A stretch of DNA of 64,000 nt from Deinococcus planocerae. Lineage in GTDB: Bacteria; Deinococcota; Deinococci; Deinococcales; Deinococcaceae. Below the pieces are notes generated by a model. That model was not told the origin of the DNA. It made no database searches and saw only the letters and a program-made list of their open reading frames with translations. Location of the stretch: contig NZ_PNOR01000003.1 of NCBI RefSeq assembly GCF_002869765.1, forward strand, positions 1 to 64,000, given 5' to 3'. The position numbers and the translations under genes were made by a program. Of this stretch, positions 42,212 through 49,795 are shown one piece after another (the first letter of the stretch is position 1; every line of letters begins with the position of its first letter).

Positions 42212-42739
42212 CTACAACCCCAGCCACGCCCCCACCGCCGCCGCCCCCAGCACGACCAGGGCGCTGTTCACCCGCGTGCGCCACAGCAGCCCGAAGGCGA
42301 GGGCCGCGAGCAGCGCGGCGGGCCACGAGGTCACGGAGGTACGCGCCAGCACCAGTGCCCCGGCCAGAATCACCCCGCCTCCGAAGGGCAGCAGGGCATT
42401 CCGGAAGGCGACCACCCACGGCTGCGCGCTGTGCCGCTGCCACACCAGGACCGCCCCGGCGCTCAGCAGCGCGGTCGGGCCGTAGAAGCCCAGGGTGGCG
42501 GCCAGGGCGCCCGGCAACCCGGCGGCGGCGTACCCGTAGTGCGTCACGGCGAGCATATTCGGCCCCGGCATGAGCTGACCCAGCGCAAACCCGTTCGCCA
42601 GCGTCCGCGCGTCGATCCAGCCGTGCTGGAGCACGAGGGCCCGCTCGATCTCCGCCACGTTCGTGCCCCCGAAGCTGATCAGCCCCAGCCGGGCGAAGGC
42701 GAGCAGCAACTCCCAGAGGTCGACCGGATCGCCCGTCAT
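42212..42739 (-). CDS. chrA: chromate transporter, C-terminal-type half
   Basis: The 175-aa protein is a half-size ChrA (CHR domain): [17 protein letters not shown] at the N-terminus, [27 protein letters not shown] with the PGP motif, and four or five further helices. Two such halves normally work as a pair in chromate (or sulfate-related) transport. Its ATG overlaps the TGA of the other half (ATGA), which shows separate but coupled translation. It is not a frameshifted single gene. Confidence 0.85.
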   Translation of the reverse strand: MTGDPVDLWELLLAFARLGLISFGGTNVAEIERALVLQHGWIDARTLANGFALGQLMPGPNMLAVTHYGYAAAGLPGALAATLGFYGPTALLSAGAVLVWQRHSAQPWVVAFRNALLPFGGGVILAGALVLARTSVTSWPAALLAALAFGLLWRTRVNSALVVLGAAAVGAWLGL

Positions 42740-43335
42740 GGCCGCCCGCCTCCCCGGGGCCGGTGGATCAGCAGCCCCGCCCCCACGAGCACGAGCAGCA
42801 CGGGCAGGAGGTCGAGCCGCCACACCCCCAGCGCCAGGAAGGCGAGCACCGTCACCGCCGGGCCGCCCCGCACCCCCCACCCCACCCGCACGACGGGCAG
42901 CGCCGCCGTGAGCAGCACCGCGAGCGCCGCGCACGCCGCCCCGTGCAGCGCACTCTCCAAGGCGGGCGGCAGGCCCCCGGGCCGCCCCAGCGTCAGCGCG
43001 CTCACCGCGAGCATGGCGATCAGGCCGGGTGTGAGCACGCCCAGCGTCGAGGCCACCGCTCCCGTCCGCCCGCCCAGACGCGCCCCCACCATCGCCGCGA
43101 GGTTCACCGCGTTCGGCCCCGGCGTGAGCTGCGCGAGGGTGAAGGTCTCCGCAAAATTCTCGTCCGTCATCCACCCGCGCGACGTGAGGGCCCGGCGCGT
43201 GTGGGCGGGCAGGCCCCCGCCGATCCCCGCGAGCGCCACGCCCACGAACATCCGGGCGAGGGCGAGCGGGGTGGGGGAGAGGGCGGGTGTGGTGGGCGGG
43301 TCGTCCTCCGGCGCGGCGGGGTGGGCGCGGGTCAT
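42736..43335 (-). CDS. chrA: chromate transporter, N-terminal-type half
   Basis: The 199-aa protein is the first half-size CHR protein: [27 protein letters not shown], then [31 protein letters not shown] with the conserved TPGP loop and about five helices. TACCCT (43342-43347) is 6 nt before the ATG. It is followed by the second half in a two-gene operon. Chromate resistance is the family role, but the actual substrate has to be tested. Confidence 0.85.
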   Translation of the reverse strand: MTRAHPAAPEDDPPTTPALSPTPLALARMFVGVALAGIGGGLPAHTRRALTSRGWMTDENFAETFTLAQLTPGPNAVNLAAMVGARLGGRTGAVASTLGVLTPGLIAMLAVSALTLGRPGGLPPALESALHGAACAALAVLLTAALPVVRVGWGVRGGPAVTVLAFLALGVWRLDLLPVLLVLVGAGLLIHRPRGGGRP

Positions 43336-43457
43336 GTCCGGAGGGTAAGCCTGCGCCCGCCGCCCCTGCCCGTGACTGGCGGGGGAACAGACGCGCACGC
43401 AACGCACGAAAGGGTGGCGCCGGGGCTCAGGCCAGCTCGCGGGGGGTCGGCACGGCT

Positions 43458-43478
43458 TTGCAAGCAGCTCGGCGAGTC
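43458..43478 (+). repeat. short interspersed element, copy 1
   Basis: TTGCAAGCAGCTCGGCGAGTC here matches a sequence at 52410-52429 at 18 of 20 positions. It lies in the gap before chrA with no gene nearby. Confidence 0.6.
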
Positions 43479-43553
43479 TGGAGGCGAGCGGGCAGCCGGT
43501 GAAAGGCGTCCGGTGGGTGTCGGGCTGTTTCCCCGAATCCGAGCGGACCGGGA

Positions 43554-44303
43554 TCAGGCGTTCCTGGTCCGGGCTCCAGCCGGGCGGCCCCCCGCCCCGT
43601 CCGCCGCGCGGCTCCGTTCCGTCCCCGCGTGCGCCAGCCAGATGGTGTGGTGGGCGCCCTTGCCGGGGCGGGCGCGGACGGTGTGGACCTCGGCCCGGAA
43701 GCCCGCCCGGTTCAGGCGGGTGGTGAAGCGCGGCTCCGGCGTCGCCGACCAGACCGCCAGCACGCCGCCGGGCCGCAGCGTGCGCCGCGCGGCGGCCAGC
43801 CCCTGCGGCGAGTACAGCCAGTCGTTGCCGTGGTGGGTCATCCCCTCGGGGCCGTTGTCCACGTCGAGCAGCACGGCGTCGTAGGCGGCCTGCCCCCGCC
43901 GCAGCAGCTCGGCCACGTCGCCGAGGTGGACGCGGGTGCGCGGGTCGTTCAGCGGGTAGCCCGCGCACTCGCCCAGCGGTCCTTTGTTCCACTCCACGAC
44001 CTCCGGCACGAGTTCGGCGACCGTGACCACCCCCGCCGGGCCCAGCGTCCCCAGGGCGGCGGCCAGCGTGAAGCCCATGCCCAGGCCGCCCACCAGCACG
44101 TGCGGCTGCGCCCGCCCCGCGATGGCCGCGCAGGCGAGGTGGGCCAGCGCGTCCTCCGAGGCGTGCTGGCGGCTGTTCATCAGTTCGCTGACGTACCCGG
44201 AAATCTGGATGGAAAACTCCGGCAACTCGCCCCGGCGGTACAGACACAGCGACTGCCCGGTGCCGGGGATGGGCGCGCGGCCCAGGGGCTTCCAGGGGAT
44301 CAC
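43554..44303 (-). CDS. spermidine-synthase-like methyltransferase
   Basis: The 249-aa protein has the Rossmann core of the spermidine synthase-like SAM family: [42 protein letters not shown] and [13 protein letters not shown]. The substrate residues of true spermidine synthase are not obviously present, so the reaction is unknown and a methyltransferase is equally likely. The start is GTG at 44303. The last 25 residues are rich in Arg, Ala and Gly and look unstructured. Confidence 0.78.
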   Translation of the reverse strand: MIPWKPLGRAPIPGTGQSLCLYRRGELPEFSIQISGYVSELMNSRQHASEDALAHLACAAIAGRAQPHVLVGGLGMGFTLAAALGTLGPAGVVTVAELVPEVVEWNKGPLGECAGYPLNDPRTRVHLGDVAELLRRGQAAYDAVLLDVDNGPEGMTHHGNDWLYSPQGLAAARRTLRPGGVLAVWSATPEPRFTTRLNRAGFRAEVHTVRARPGKGAHHTIWLAHAGTERSRAADGAGGRPAGARTRNA

Positions 44304-44440
44304 GCGGGCGTCCGGGGCGGCAGGAACGGGAGACGGTCAGGCATCCGCCGACTCTACCCCTTCGGGCTGTACCCTGACCGGCACAGCACGCCATTTCGCC
44401 CATTGCGCCGACCCCCCCGCCGCGTACTCTGGGGCCACCT

Positions 44441-45451
44441 ATGACGACACCCACACCGGACGCCGCCGTGCACGTCCGCGACCTGCGCAAGAGCTACACG
44501 GTCCACGACAAGGAGCCGGGCTTCCTGGGCAGCCTGCGCTCGTTCGTCCGCCGCAAGTCCCGGCAGGTCGAGGCCGTGCGCGGCGTGTCCTTCGACCTCG
44601 CTCCGGGCGAGGTGGTGGGCTTCCTGGGACCGAACGGGGCGGGGAAGACCACCACCCTCAAGATGCTCTCGGGTCTGCTGCACCCTTCATCCGGCGTGGC
44701 GCGGGTGGCGGGCTTCGAACCCCGGCGCCGCGAGACCGCCTTCCTCAAGGGCATCACGCTGGTCATGGGGCAAAAGCAGCAGCTCATCTGGGACCTTCCT
44801 GCGCTGGACTCCTTCCTCGTCAACCAGGCGATCTACGAGATCCCCGACGCGCAATACCGGGCGACGATGAGCGAATTCACCGAGGTCCTGGGGCTCTCGG
44901 GCATCCTGAAAAAGCAGGTCCGCAAGCTTTCCCTGGGCGAGCGGATGAAGTGCGAACTCGCCGCCGCGCTCCTGCACCGCCCGCGGGTGCTTTTCCTCGA
45001 CGAGCCCACCATCGGCCTCGACGTGAACATGCAGGAGTCGGTGCGCGCCTTTATCCGCGACTACAACGAGCGGTACGCGGCCACCGTCATCCTCACGAGT
45101 CATTACATGGCCGACGTGACGGCCCTCGCCCGCCGCATCCTCGTCATCGACCGCGGCGAACTCGTCTTCGACGGCGACCTCGCCCACCTCGCCGCGCAGG
45201 GCAGCGCGGGCAAGACCGTGAGGCTGCAACTGCGGCATCCCGTCACCGAAGCCCACCTCGCGCGCTACGGCTCGGACGTGCGCGTAGACGGATTGACCGC
45301 CGAACTCACCGTCCCCCGCGCCGAGGTCAGCGTGCGGGCCGCCCGGCTGCTCGCCGACCTCGACGTGGCCGACCTGACGGTGGAGGACCCGCCCATCGAG
45401 CAGGTGATGGGAGAGCTGTTCGGGCGGGGGCGGGAGGTGGTCGGTGGTTAG
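44441..45451 (+). CDS. ABC exporter ATP-binding protein
   Basis: The 336-aa ATPase has Walker [15 protein letters not shown] (about 68-81), Q-loop VMGQKQQL, signature [16 protein letters not shown] and Walker [13 protein letters not shown] (about 185-196), followed by a C-terminal regulatory tail. It resembles the viologen-exporter type ATPases (VetA-like), which pair with DUF990-type permeases; three such permeases follow here. TACTCT is 10 nt before the ATG. The stop TAG (45449-45451) and the last residues lie in the heptad repeat. Confidence 0.88.
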   Translation: MTTPTPDAAVHVRDLRKSYTVHDKEPGFLGSLRSFVRRKSRQVEAVRGVSFDLAPGEVVGFLGPNGAGKTTTLKMLSGLLHPSSGVARVAGFEPRRRETAFLKGITLVMGQKQQLIWDLPALDSFLVNQAIYEIPDAQYRATMSEFTEVLGLSGILKKQVRKLSLGERMKCELAAALLHRPRVLFLDEPTIGLDVNMQESVRAFIRDYNERYAATVILTSHYMADVTALARRILVIDRGELVFDGDLAHLAAQGSAGKTVRLQLRHPVTEAHLARYGSDVRVDGLTAELTVPRAEVSVRAARLLADLDVADLTVEDPPIEQVMGELFGRGREVVGG

Positions 45452-45515
45452 TGGTCGGTGGTCAGTGGGTGGAGGGCTTCAGCTTTTCCACCCCCCACTC
45501 CCCACTTCCCACTCA
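45435..45515. repeat. heptad inverted repeat, AGTGGTC family, copy 2
   Basis: The left arm is AGGTGGT, CGGTGGT, TAGTGGT, CGGTGGT, CAGTGGG, TGGAGGG from 45435. The right arm is CCACCCC, CCACTCC, CCACTTC, CCACTCA from 45488. It separates the ATPase from the first permease and contains the ATPase stop codon. Confidence 0.85.
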
Positions 45516-45532
45516 CGGCGCCGGGGGCGCCC

Positions 45533-46330
45533 ATGACCCGCCGCAAGATGAGCACGCTCTTTTCCGTCCACTTCGCCGAGATGACCGAGTACCGGGCCGA
45601 GATCATGATCTGGATGCTGTCGAGCACCCTCAGCCTGGTGATGATGCTGGTGTGGATGGCGCAGGCTTCGGCGGCGGCGAGTGGAGAGATTCGCGGCTAC
45701 TCACCCGCCGAGTTCGCGGGGTACTTCCTCGCCACCTGGGTCATGTCGCAACTGCTCGTCGTGTGGGTCGCCTGGGACCTCGACTTCGCCATCCGGCAGG
45801 GCACCCTCTCGCCTCAACTGCTGCGGCCCCTCGACCCCCTGTGGCTGCGGTACATGGACCACCTCGCGGGCCGGATCGTGCGGCTCCCCGCCCTGCTCGC
45901 CCTCGCGGCCCTCTTCGCCTGGATCACGGGCGCGCGCTTCTCCAGCGACCCCGCCGCCTACCTCGCCTCTCTCGGCCTCGCCTTCCTGGGCTTCAACACC
46001 CGCTTCCTGTGGGAGTATTGCCTCGGCCTCCTCGCCTTCTGGACCGAATCGAGCACCAGTTTTCAGGAGGTGGCGTGGCTCGTCTACGCCGCGCTGGGCG
46101 GCATGTTCGCCCCGCTGGCCTTCTACCCCGAGTGGGTGCAGCGGGTGGCGGTCTGGACCCCCTTCCCCTACATGCTCGGCCTGCCCTCGCAACTTCTGGC
46201 GGGCAAGGCGACCCTCACCGACGCTGGACGCGGCGCCCTCGTTCTCCTCGTCTGGCTGACCGTCTTCTGGGCCCTGCGCCTGCTCGTGTGGCGGCGGGGA
46301 CTCCGGCGGTACGGGGCGGTGGGGGCGTGA
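45533..46330 (+). CDS. ABC-2 family permease 1 (DUF990-like)
   Basis: The 265-aa protein has six hydrophobic helices, the CxLL-type export permease layout (MTEYRAEIMIWMLSSTLSLVMM, RQGTLSPQLLRPLDPLWLRY, LAFWTESSTSFQEV). It is a close paralogue of the next gene over its whole length. The ATG at 45533 gives the conserved start; no strong SD is present. Together with the ATPase and the other permeases it should form an exporter. Confidence 0.85.
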   Translation: MTRRKMSTLFSVHFAEMTEYRAEIMIWMLSSTLSLVMMLVWMAQASAAASGEIRGYSPAEFAGYFLATWVMSQLLVVWVAWDLDFAIRQGTLSPQLLRPLDPLWLRYMDHLAGRIVRLPALLALAALFAWITGARFSSDPAAYLASLGLAFLGFNTRFLWEYCLGLLAFWTESSTSFQEVAWLVYAALGGMFAPLAFYPEWVQRVAVWTPFPYMLGLPSQLLAGKATLTDAGRGALVLLVWLTVFWALRLLVWRRGLRRYGAVGA

Positions 46331-46430
46331 GGGGGAGGCGGGACGCGGAGAAAGCCCCCGCTGTCCCCCGTGCACTTCGTCCCGCGCACCGGTCTTCCGC
46401 CCTCACCGAGCCCCGTACCGGAGGCACTCC

Positions 46431-47234
46431 ATGACCGCCACCTGGCGCAAGGTCCGCACCCTCTTCGCCACCCAGTTCGCCGAGATGACCGAGTTCCGCG
46501 CCGAGATCGTCATCTGGATGCTCTCGGGGACCCTGAGCCTGGTGATGATGCTCGTCTGGATGGCGCAGGCGGGGGCGGCTCCGGGCGGACAGATCGGCGG
46601 GTACAGCCCCGCCGAGTTCGCCACCTACTTCCTCTCGACGTGGTTGATCTCGCAACTGATGGTCGTGTGGGTCTCGTGGGAACTCGACCTCGACATCCGG
46701 CAGGGCACCCTCTCGCCCAAACTGCTGCGCCCGCTCGACCCCCTCTGGATGTGGTACGCCAGCCACCTCGCCGAGCGGGTGGTGCGTTTTCCCCTCTTGA
46801 TCGGCCTCGTCGCCCTCTTCGCGTGGCTCGCCGGGGCCCGCTTCACGACCGACCCCACCGCCTACCTCGCCGCCCTCGGCCTCGCCTTCCTGGGCTTTTG
46901 CGCCCGCTTCCTGTGGGAGTATTGCCTCGGGCTGCTGGCCTTCTGGACCGAATCGAGCACCAGTTTTCAGGAGGTCGTGTGGCTGGTCTACGCCGCGCTC
47001 GGCGGGATGTTCGCGCCGCTCGCCTTCTACCCGGAGTGGGTGCAGCGGGTGGCGGTGTGGACCCCTTTCCCCTATATGCTCGGCCTTCCCGCGCAGCTTC
47101 TAGCGGGCAAGGCCACCTTAGGGGACGCCGGACGGGGCGCCCTCGTCCTGCTCGCCTGGCTCGTCGTCTTCTGGGGGCTGCGGCTTTTCGTGTGGCGGCG
47201 CGGGCTCAGGAAATACGGGGCGGTGGGAGCGTGA
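46431..47234 (+). CDS. ABC-2 family permease 2 (tandem paralogue)
   Basis: The 267-aa protein shares nearly the same sequence as permease 1: identical or similar MTE(Y/F)RAEI, RQGTLSP(Q/K)LLRPLDPLW, CLGLLAFWTESSTSFQEV and QRVAVWTPFPYMLGLP blocks. The DNA is also highly similar (for example near 46009-46072 and 46910-46975), which points to tandem duplication. The ATG at 46431 has GGAGG upstream (46421-46425). Confidence 0.87.
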   Translation: MTATWRKVRTLFATQFAEMTEFRAEIVIWMLSGTLSLVMMLVWMAQAGAAPGGQIGGYSPAEFATYFLSTWLISQLMVVWVSWELDLDIRQGTLSPKLLRPLDPLWMWYASHLAERVVRFPLLIGLVALFAWLAGARFTTDPTAYLAALGLAFLGFCARFLWEYCLGLLAFWTESSTSFQEVVWLVYAALGGMFAPLAFYPEWVQRVAVWTPFPYMLGLPAQLLAGKATLGDAGRGALVLLAWLVVFWGLRLFVWRRGLRKYGAVGA

Positions 47235-47239
47235 ACGGG

Positions 47240-47314
47240 TTGGTGGTCTGCGGGCAGTGGTCAGTGGATCGGGGGCCTGTCTTTCTCCACGCCCCACTCC
47301 CCACCTCCCACTCA
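47240..47314. repeat. heptad inverted repeat, AGTGGTC family, copy 3
   Basis: The left arm is TTGGTGG, TCTGCGG, GCAGTGG, TCAGTGG from 47240. The right arm is CCACGCC, CCACTCC, CCACCTC, CCACTCA from 47287. It lies between permease 2 and permease 3. Confidence 0.8.
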
Positions 47315-47331
47315 CCGCGCCGGAGGCGCAA

Positions 47332-48120
47332 GTGACCCGCTACCTCCGCCTCATCCGCATCTTCACGGGGGCGACCCTCGCCGCGCAGCTCGAATACCGG
47401 GCGAACTTCGTGGGGGCCGTGCTCGCCTCGCTGGGGGAGGTCGGCGTGGCCCTGCTCGGCATCGCGGTGCTGTTCGGGCAGCCGGGCACGACCTCGGTGG
47501 GGGGCTGGTCCTTCCACGAGGCGCTCCTCGTCGTGGGGCTCTTCACCTTGACGGAAGGCTTCATCAGCGTCTTCATCCAGCCCAACCTCTCCAAGATCGC
47601 CGAGGCGGTGCGCACGGGCAGCATGGACTTCACCCTCCTCAAGCCCATCGACGCGCAGTTCGGGGTGAGCACGCGGAACATGAACGTGTTGCGGGTGACC
47701 GACCTCCTGATCGGCCTGGGCCTGACCGTCTACGCCGCCTCGCACCTGACCGTGACCCCCCTCGGGGTGCTGGGGGCCGCCGCGCTGTACGTCTCCGCGC
47801 TCGTCATCGTGTACTGCATCTGGCTGGTGCTCTCCACGACCGCCTTCTGGTTCGTGAAGACGCAAAACGTCACCGAACTCTTCAACGGCGTCTTCGGGGC
47901 CGCCCGCTTTCCGGTCACGGCCTTCCCGCTGCCCGTGCGCGCCTTCCTCACCTTCGTCGTGCCCGTCGCCTTCATCACGACGGTGCCCGCGCAGGCGCTG
48001 ACCGGGGAACTCACGCCCGCCCTCGCCGTCGCCTCGCCGCTCGTCGCCGCCGTGTTCTTCGTGGGCGCCCGGCTTTTCTGGCTCAAGGCGGTCGGCAGCT
48101 ACACGAGCGCGAGCAGCTAG
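47332..48120 (+). CDS. ABC-2 family permease 3 (PF06182-type)
   Basis: The 262-aa protein has about six helices and is the more distant third permease (LRLIRIFTGATLAAQLEYRANFVG at the start, SMDFTLLKPIDAQFGVSTRNMNV in the middle). It probably heterodimerises with one of the other two. The GTG at 47332 has GGAGG at 47322-47326; longer frame upstream reads through the repeat. Confidence 0.83.
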   Translation: MTRYLRLIRIFTGATLAAQLEYRANFVGAVLASLGEVGVALLGIAVLFGQPGTTSVGGWSFHEALLVVGLFTLTEGFISVFIQPNLSKIAEAVRTGSMDFTLLKPIDAQFGVSTRNMNVLRVTDLLIGLGLTVYAASHLTVTPLGVLGAAALYVSALVIVYCIWLVLSTTAFWFVKTQNVTELFNGVFGAARFPVTAFPLPVRAFLTFVVPVAFITTVPAQALTGELTPALAVASPLVAAVFFVGARLFWLKAVGSYTSASS

Positions 48121-48151
48121 GCGCTCTCCCCTCACCGGGCGTCCCCACCGC

Positions 48152-48175
48152 CCCCCGACCATGAGAGGCCGGGGG
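48152..48175 (+). terminator. terminator of the ABC exporter operon
   Basis: CCCCCGACC (48152-48160) and GGCCGGGGG (48167-48175) form a 9-bp stem with one mismatch, followed by ATTACATT. It lies 31 bp after the last permease stop. Confidence 0.65.
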
Positions 48176-48204
48176 ATTACATTCACGTTCTGTAAAGGTA
48201 TGGT
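48176..48204 (+). promoter_or_regulatory. promoter of the CO dehydrogenase operon
   Basis: ATTACA (48176-48181) and TATGGT (48199-48204) are 17 bp apart, fitting a vegetative promoter. A TGTGA-N6-TCAAT sequence (48204-48219), partly like a Crp site, overlaps +1. The leader to coxM is about 130 nt. Confidence 0.45.
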
Positions 48205-48340
48205 GTGAGCTGCCTCAATGCGTGGACGTGGTCGGTCGCCTGCTGGGCCGGGCCGTCAGAGTTTTGTGACGGAAGCCGGCGTGAAATGGCCTGCCCGGAC
48301 GGTCCCACTTCTTCCAACGAGGCGCGTAAAGGAGCTTGCG

Positions 48341-49216
48341 ATGTTTCCAGTCAACTTCGAGTACAGGCGGGCCCACTCGGCGCAGGAGGCTCTGGCGGTT
48401 CTTCAGGAACACGGGGGGGAAGCCCGGGTCCTGGCGGGCGGGCAGAGCCTGATTCCCGCGATGCGGTACCGGCTGGCCCGCCCCGCCGTCCTGGTGGACA
48501 TCAACCCGGTGCGCGAGTTCGATTTCCTGCGCGAGGAGGGCGGGCAACTGCGCATCGGCGCGACCCTGCGCGACGCCGCGCTGGAGTTCACCCCCTGGGT
48601 GGGTGAGCGTTACAGCCTCCTCGCCGACGTGTCGCGGGTGGTGGCCGATCCGGTCGTGCGGCACCTGGGCACCGTCGTGGGCAGCGTGTGCCACAACGAC
48701 CCCGCCGGGGACTGGACGAGCGCGGCGCTCGCCGCCCGCGCGACCATGCTCGTCCACGGGGCGGACGGGGAGCGCGAGGTCCCCATCGACGAGTTCCTGG
48801 TGGACGCCTACACGACCGCGGTGCAGGACGGCGAGCTGGCCGTCGAACTCCGCATCCCCACCCCCGACGCCCGCACCCAGGGCTCCTACCAGAAGATCGA
48901 GCGCAAGGTGGGCGACTACGCGACCGCCGCCGCCGCCGTGCAGCTCAGCCTCGCCGAGGACGGCACCGTGCGCGAGGCGGGCGTGGCGATCACGGCGGCG
49001 GGCAGCACCGCCCTGCGGGTCGCCCAGGCCGAGGCCATGCTGCGCGGCCAGCGTCCCACCCTGGACCTCCTCCAGGCCGCCGCCGCCGAGGCCGCCACCC
49101 TCGCCTCCCCGATGGCCGACGCGCGCGGCAGCGTCGCCTACAAGAAAGACATGGCCCGCGTCCTCGTGCTGCGCGGCCTGAAACAGTCCCTCTCGCGCCT
49201 GGGAGTCTCCGCATGA
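48341..49216 (+). CDS. coxM: CO dehydrogenase FAD-binding medium subunit
   Basis: The 291-aa flavin subunit of the molybdenum hydroxylase family has the two FAD loops [10 protein letters not shown] (about 32-41) and [15 protein letters not shown] (about 107-121). It passes electrons from the iron-sulfur subunit to the respiratory chain. AAGGAG at 48329-48334 and the [13 protein letters not shown] start support the ATG at 48341. The stop overlaps the coxS start (ATGA). Order M-S-L is the normal cox order. Confidence 0.92.
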   Translation: MFPVNFEYRRAHSAQEALAVLQEHGGEARVLAGGQSLIPAMRYRLARPAVLVDINPVREFDFLREEGGQLRIGATLRDAALEFTPWVGERYSLLADVSRVVADPVVRHLGTVVGSVCHNDPAGDWTSAALAARATMLVHGADGEREVPIDEFLVDAYTTAVQDGELAVELRIPTPDARTQGSYQKIERKVGDYATAAAAVQLSLAEDGTVREAGVAITAAGSTALRVAQAEAMLRGQRPTLDLLQAAAAEAATLASPMADARGSVAYKKDMARVLVLRGLKQSLSRLGVSA

Positions 49217-49719
49217 CCACCCCCACCAAGCTTCCCGTCTCCATGACCGTCAATGGCCGCGCCGTCACGGGCTACGTCGAGCCCCGCACCCTGCTCGCCC
49301 ACTTCATCCGCGAGCAGGCGGGCCTGACCGGCACCCACGTCGGCTGCGACTCGTCGAGCTGCGGCTGCTGCGTGGTCCTCATGGACGGCGCCCCCGTCAA
49401 GTCCTGCACCGTCTTCGCCCCGATGGCGGAGGGTCACTCCATCCAGACGGTCGAGGGGCTGGCCCAGGGCGGGCAGCTCCACCCCATCCAGCAGGCGTTT
49501 TCCGACCAGCACGGCCTCCAGTGCGGCTACTGCACCCCCGGGATGATGATGACCTCCCTCGCCCTGCTCTCCCGCAACCCCGACCCCACCGAGCACGAGA
49601 TCAGGGAAGGCCTGTCGGGCAACCTCTGCCGTTGCACGGGCTACAACAACATCGTCAAGGCCGTGCAGCAGGCGGCGGGGGCGATGAGCGCGGGCGAGAG
49701 CGCGGCGGCGGACGACTGA
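49213..49719 (+). CDS. coxS: CO dehydrogenase [2Fe-2S] small subunit
   Basis: The 168-aa subunit holds two 2Fe-2S clusters. The first set is Cys45, Cys50, Cys53 and Cys65; the second is Cys104, Cys107, Cys139 and Cys141 (CGYCTPG and CRCTGY). The first set is shifted by exactly +3 from the Oligotropha CoxS numbering, so all ligands are in place. An extra Cys52 is present in the first loop. It transfers electrons from the Mo-Cu site to the flavin. Confidence 0.94.
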   Translation: MTTPTKLPVSMTVNGRAVTGYVEPRTLLAHFIREQAGLTGTHVGCDSSSCGCCVVLMDGAPVKSCTVFAPMAEGHSIQTVEGLAQGGQLHPIQQAFSDQHGLQCGYCTPGMMMTSLALLSRNPDPTEHEIREGLSGNLCRCTGYNNIVKAVQQAAGAMSAGESAAADD

Positions 49720-49795
49720 GCCCGCCTCCCGAAATGTAGAACCGCGCCCTTCACCCGAACGTCAACCCTGCACCCGACTCCGCCGGAGGACTCCT

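Noticed and set aside
42212..43335. Chromate transporter genes as one frameshifted gene
   Set aside because: The two halves have their own starts and overlap as ATGA; half-size pairs are a normal form of the family.
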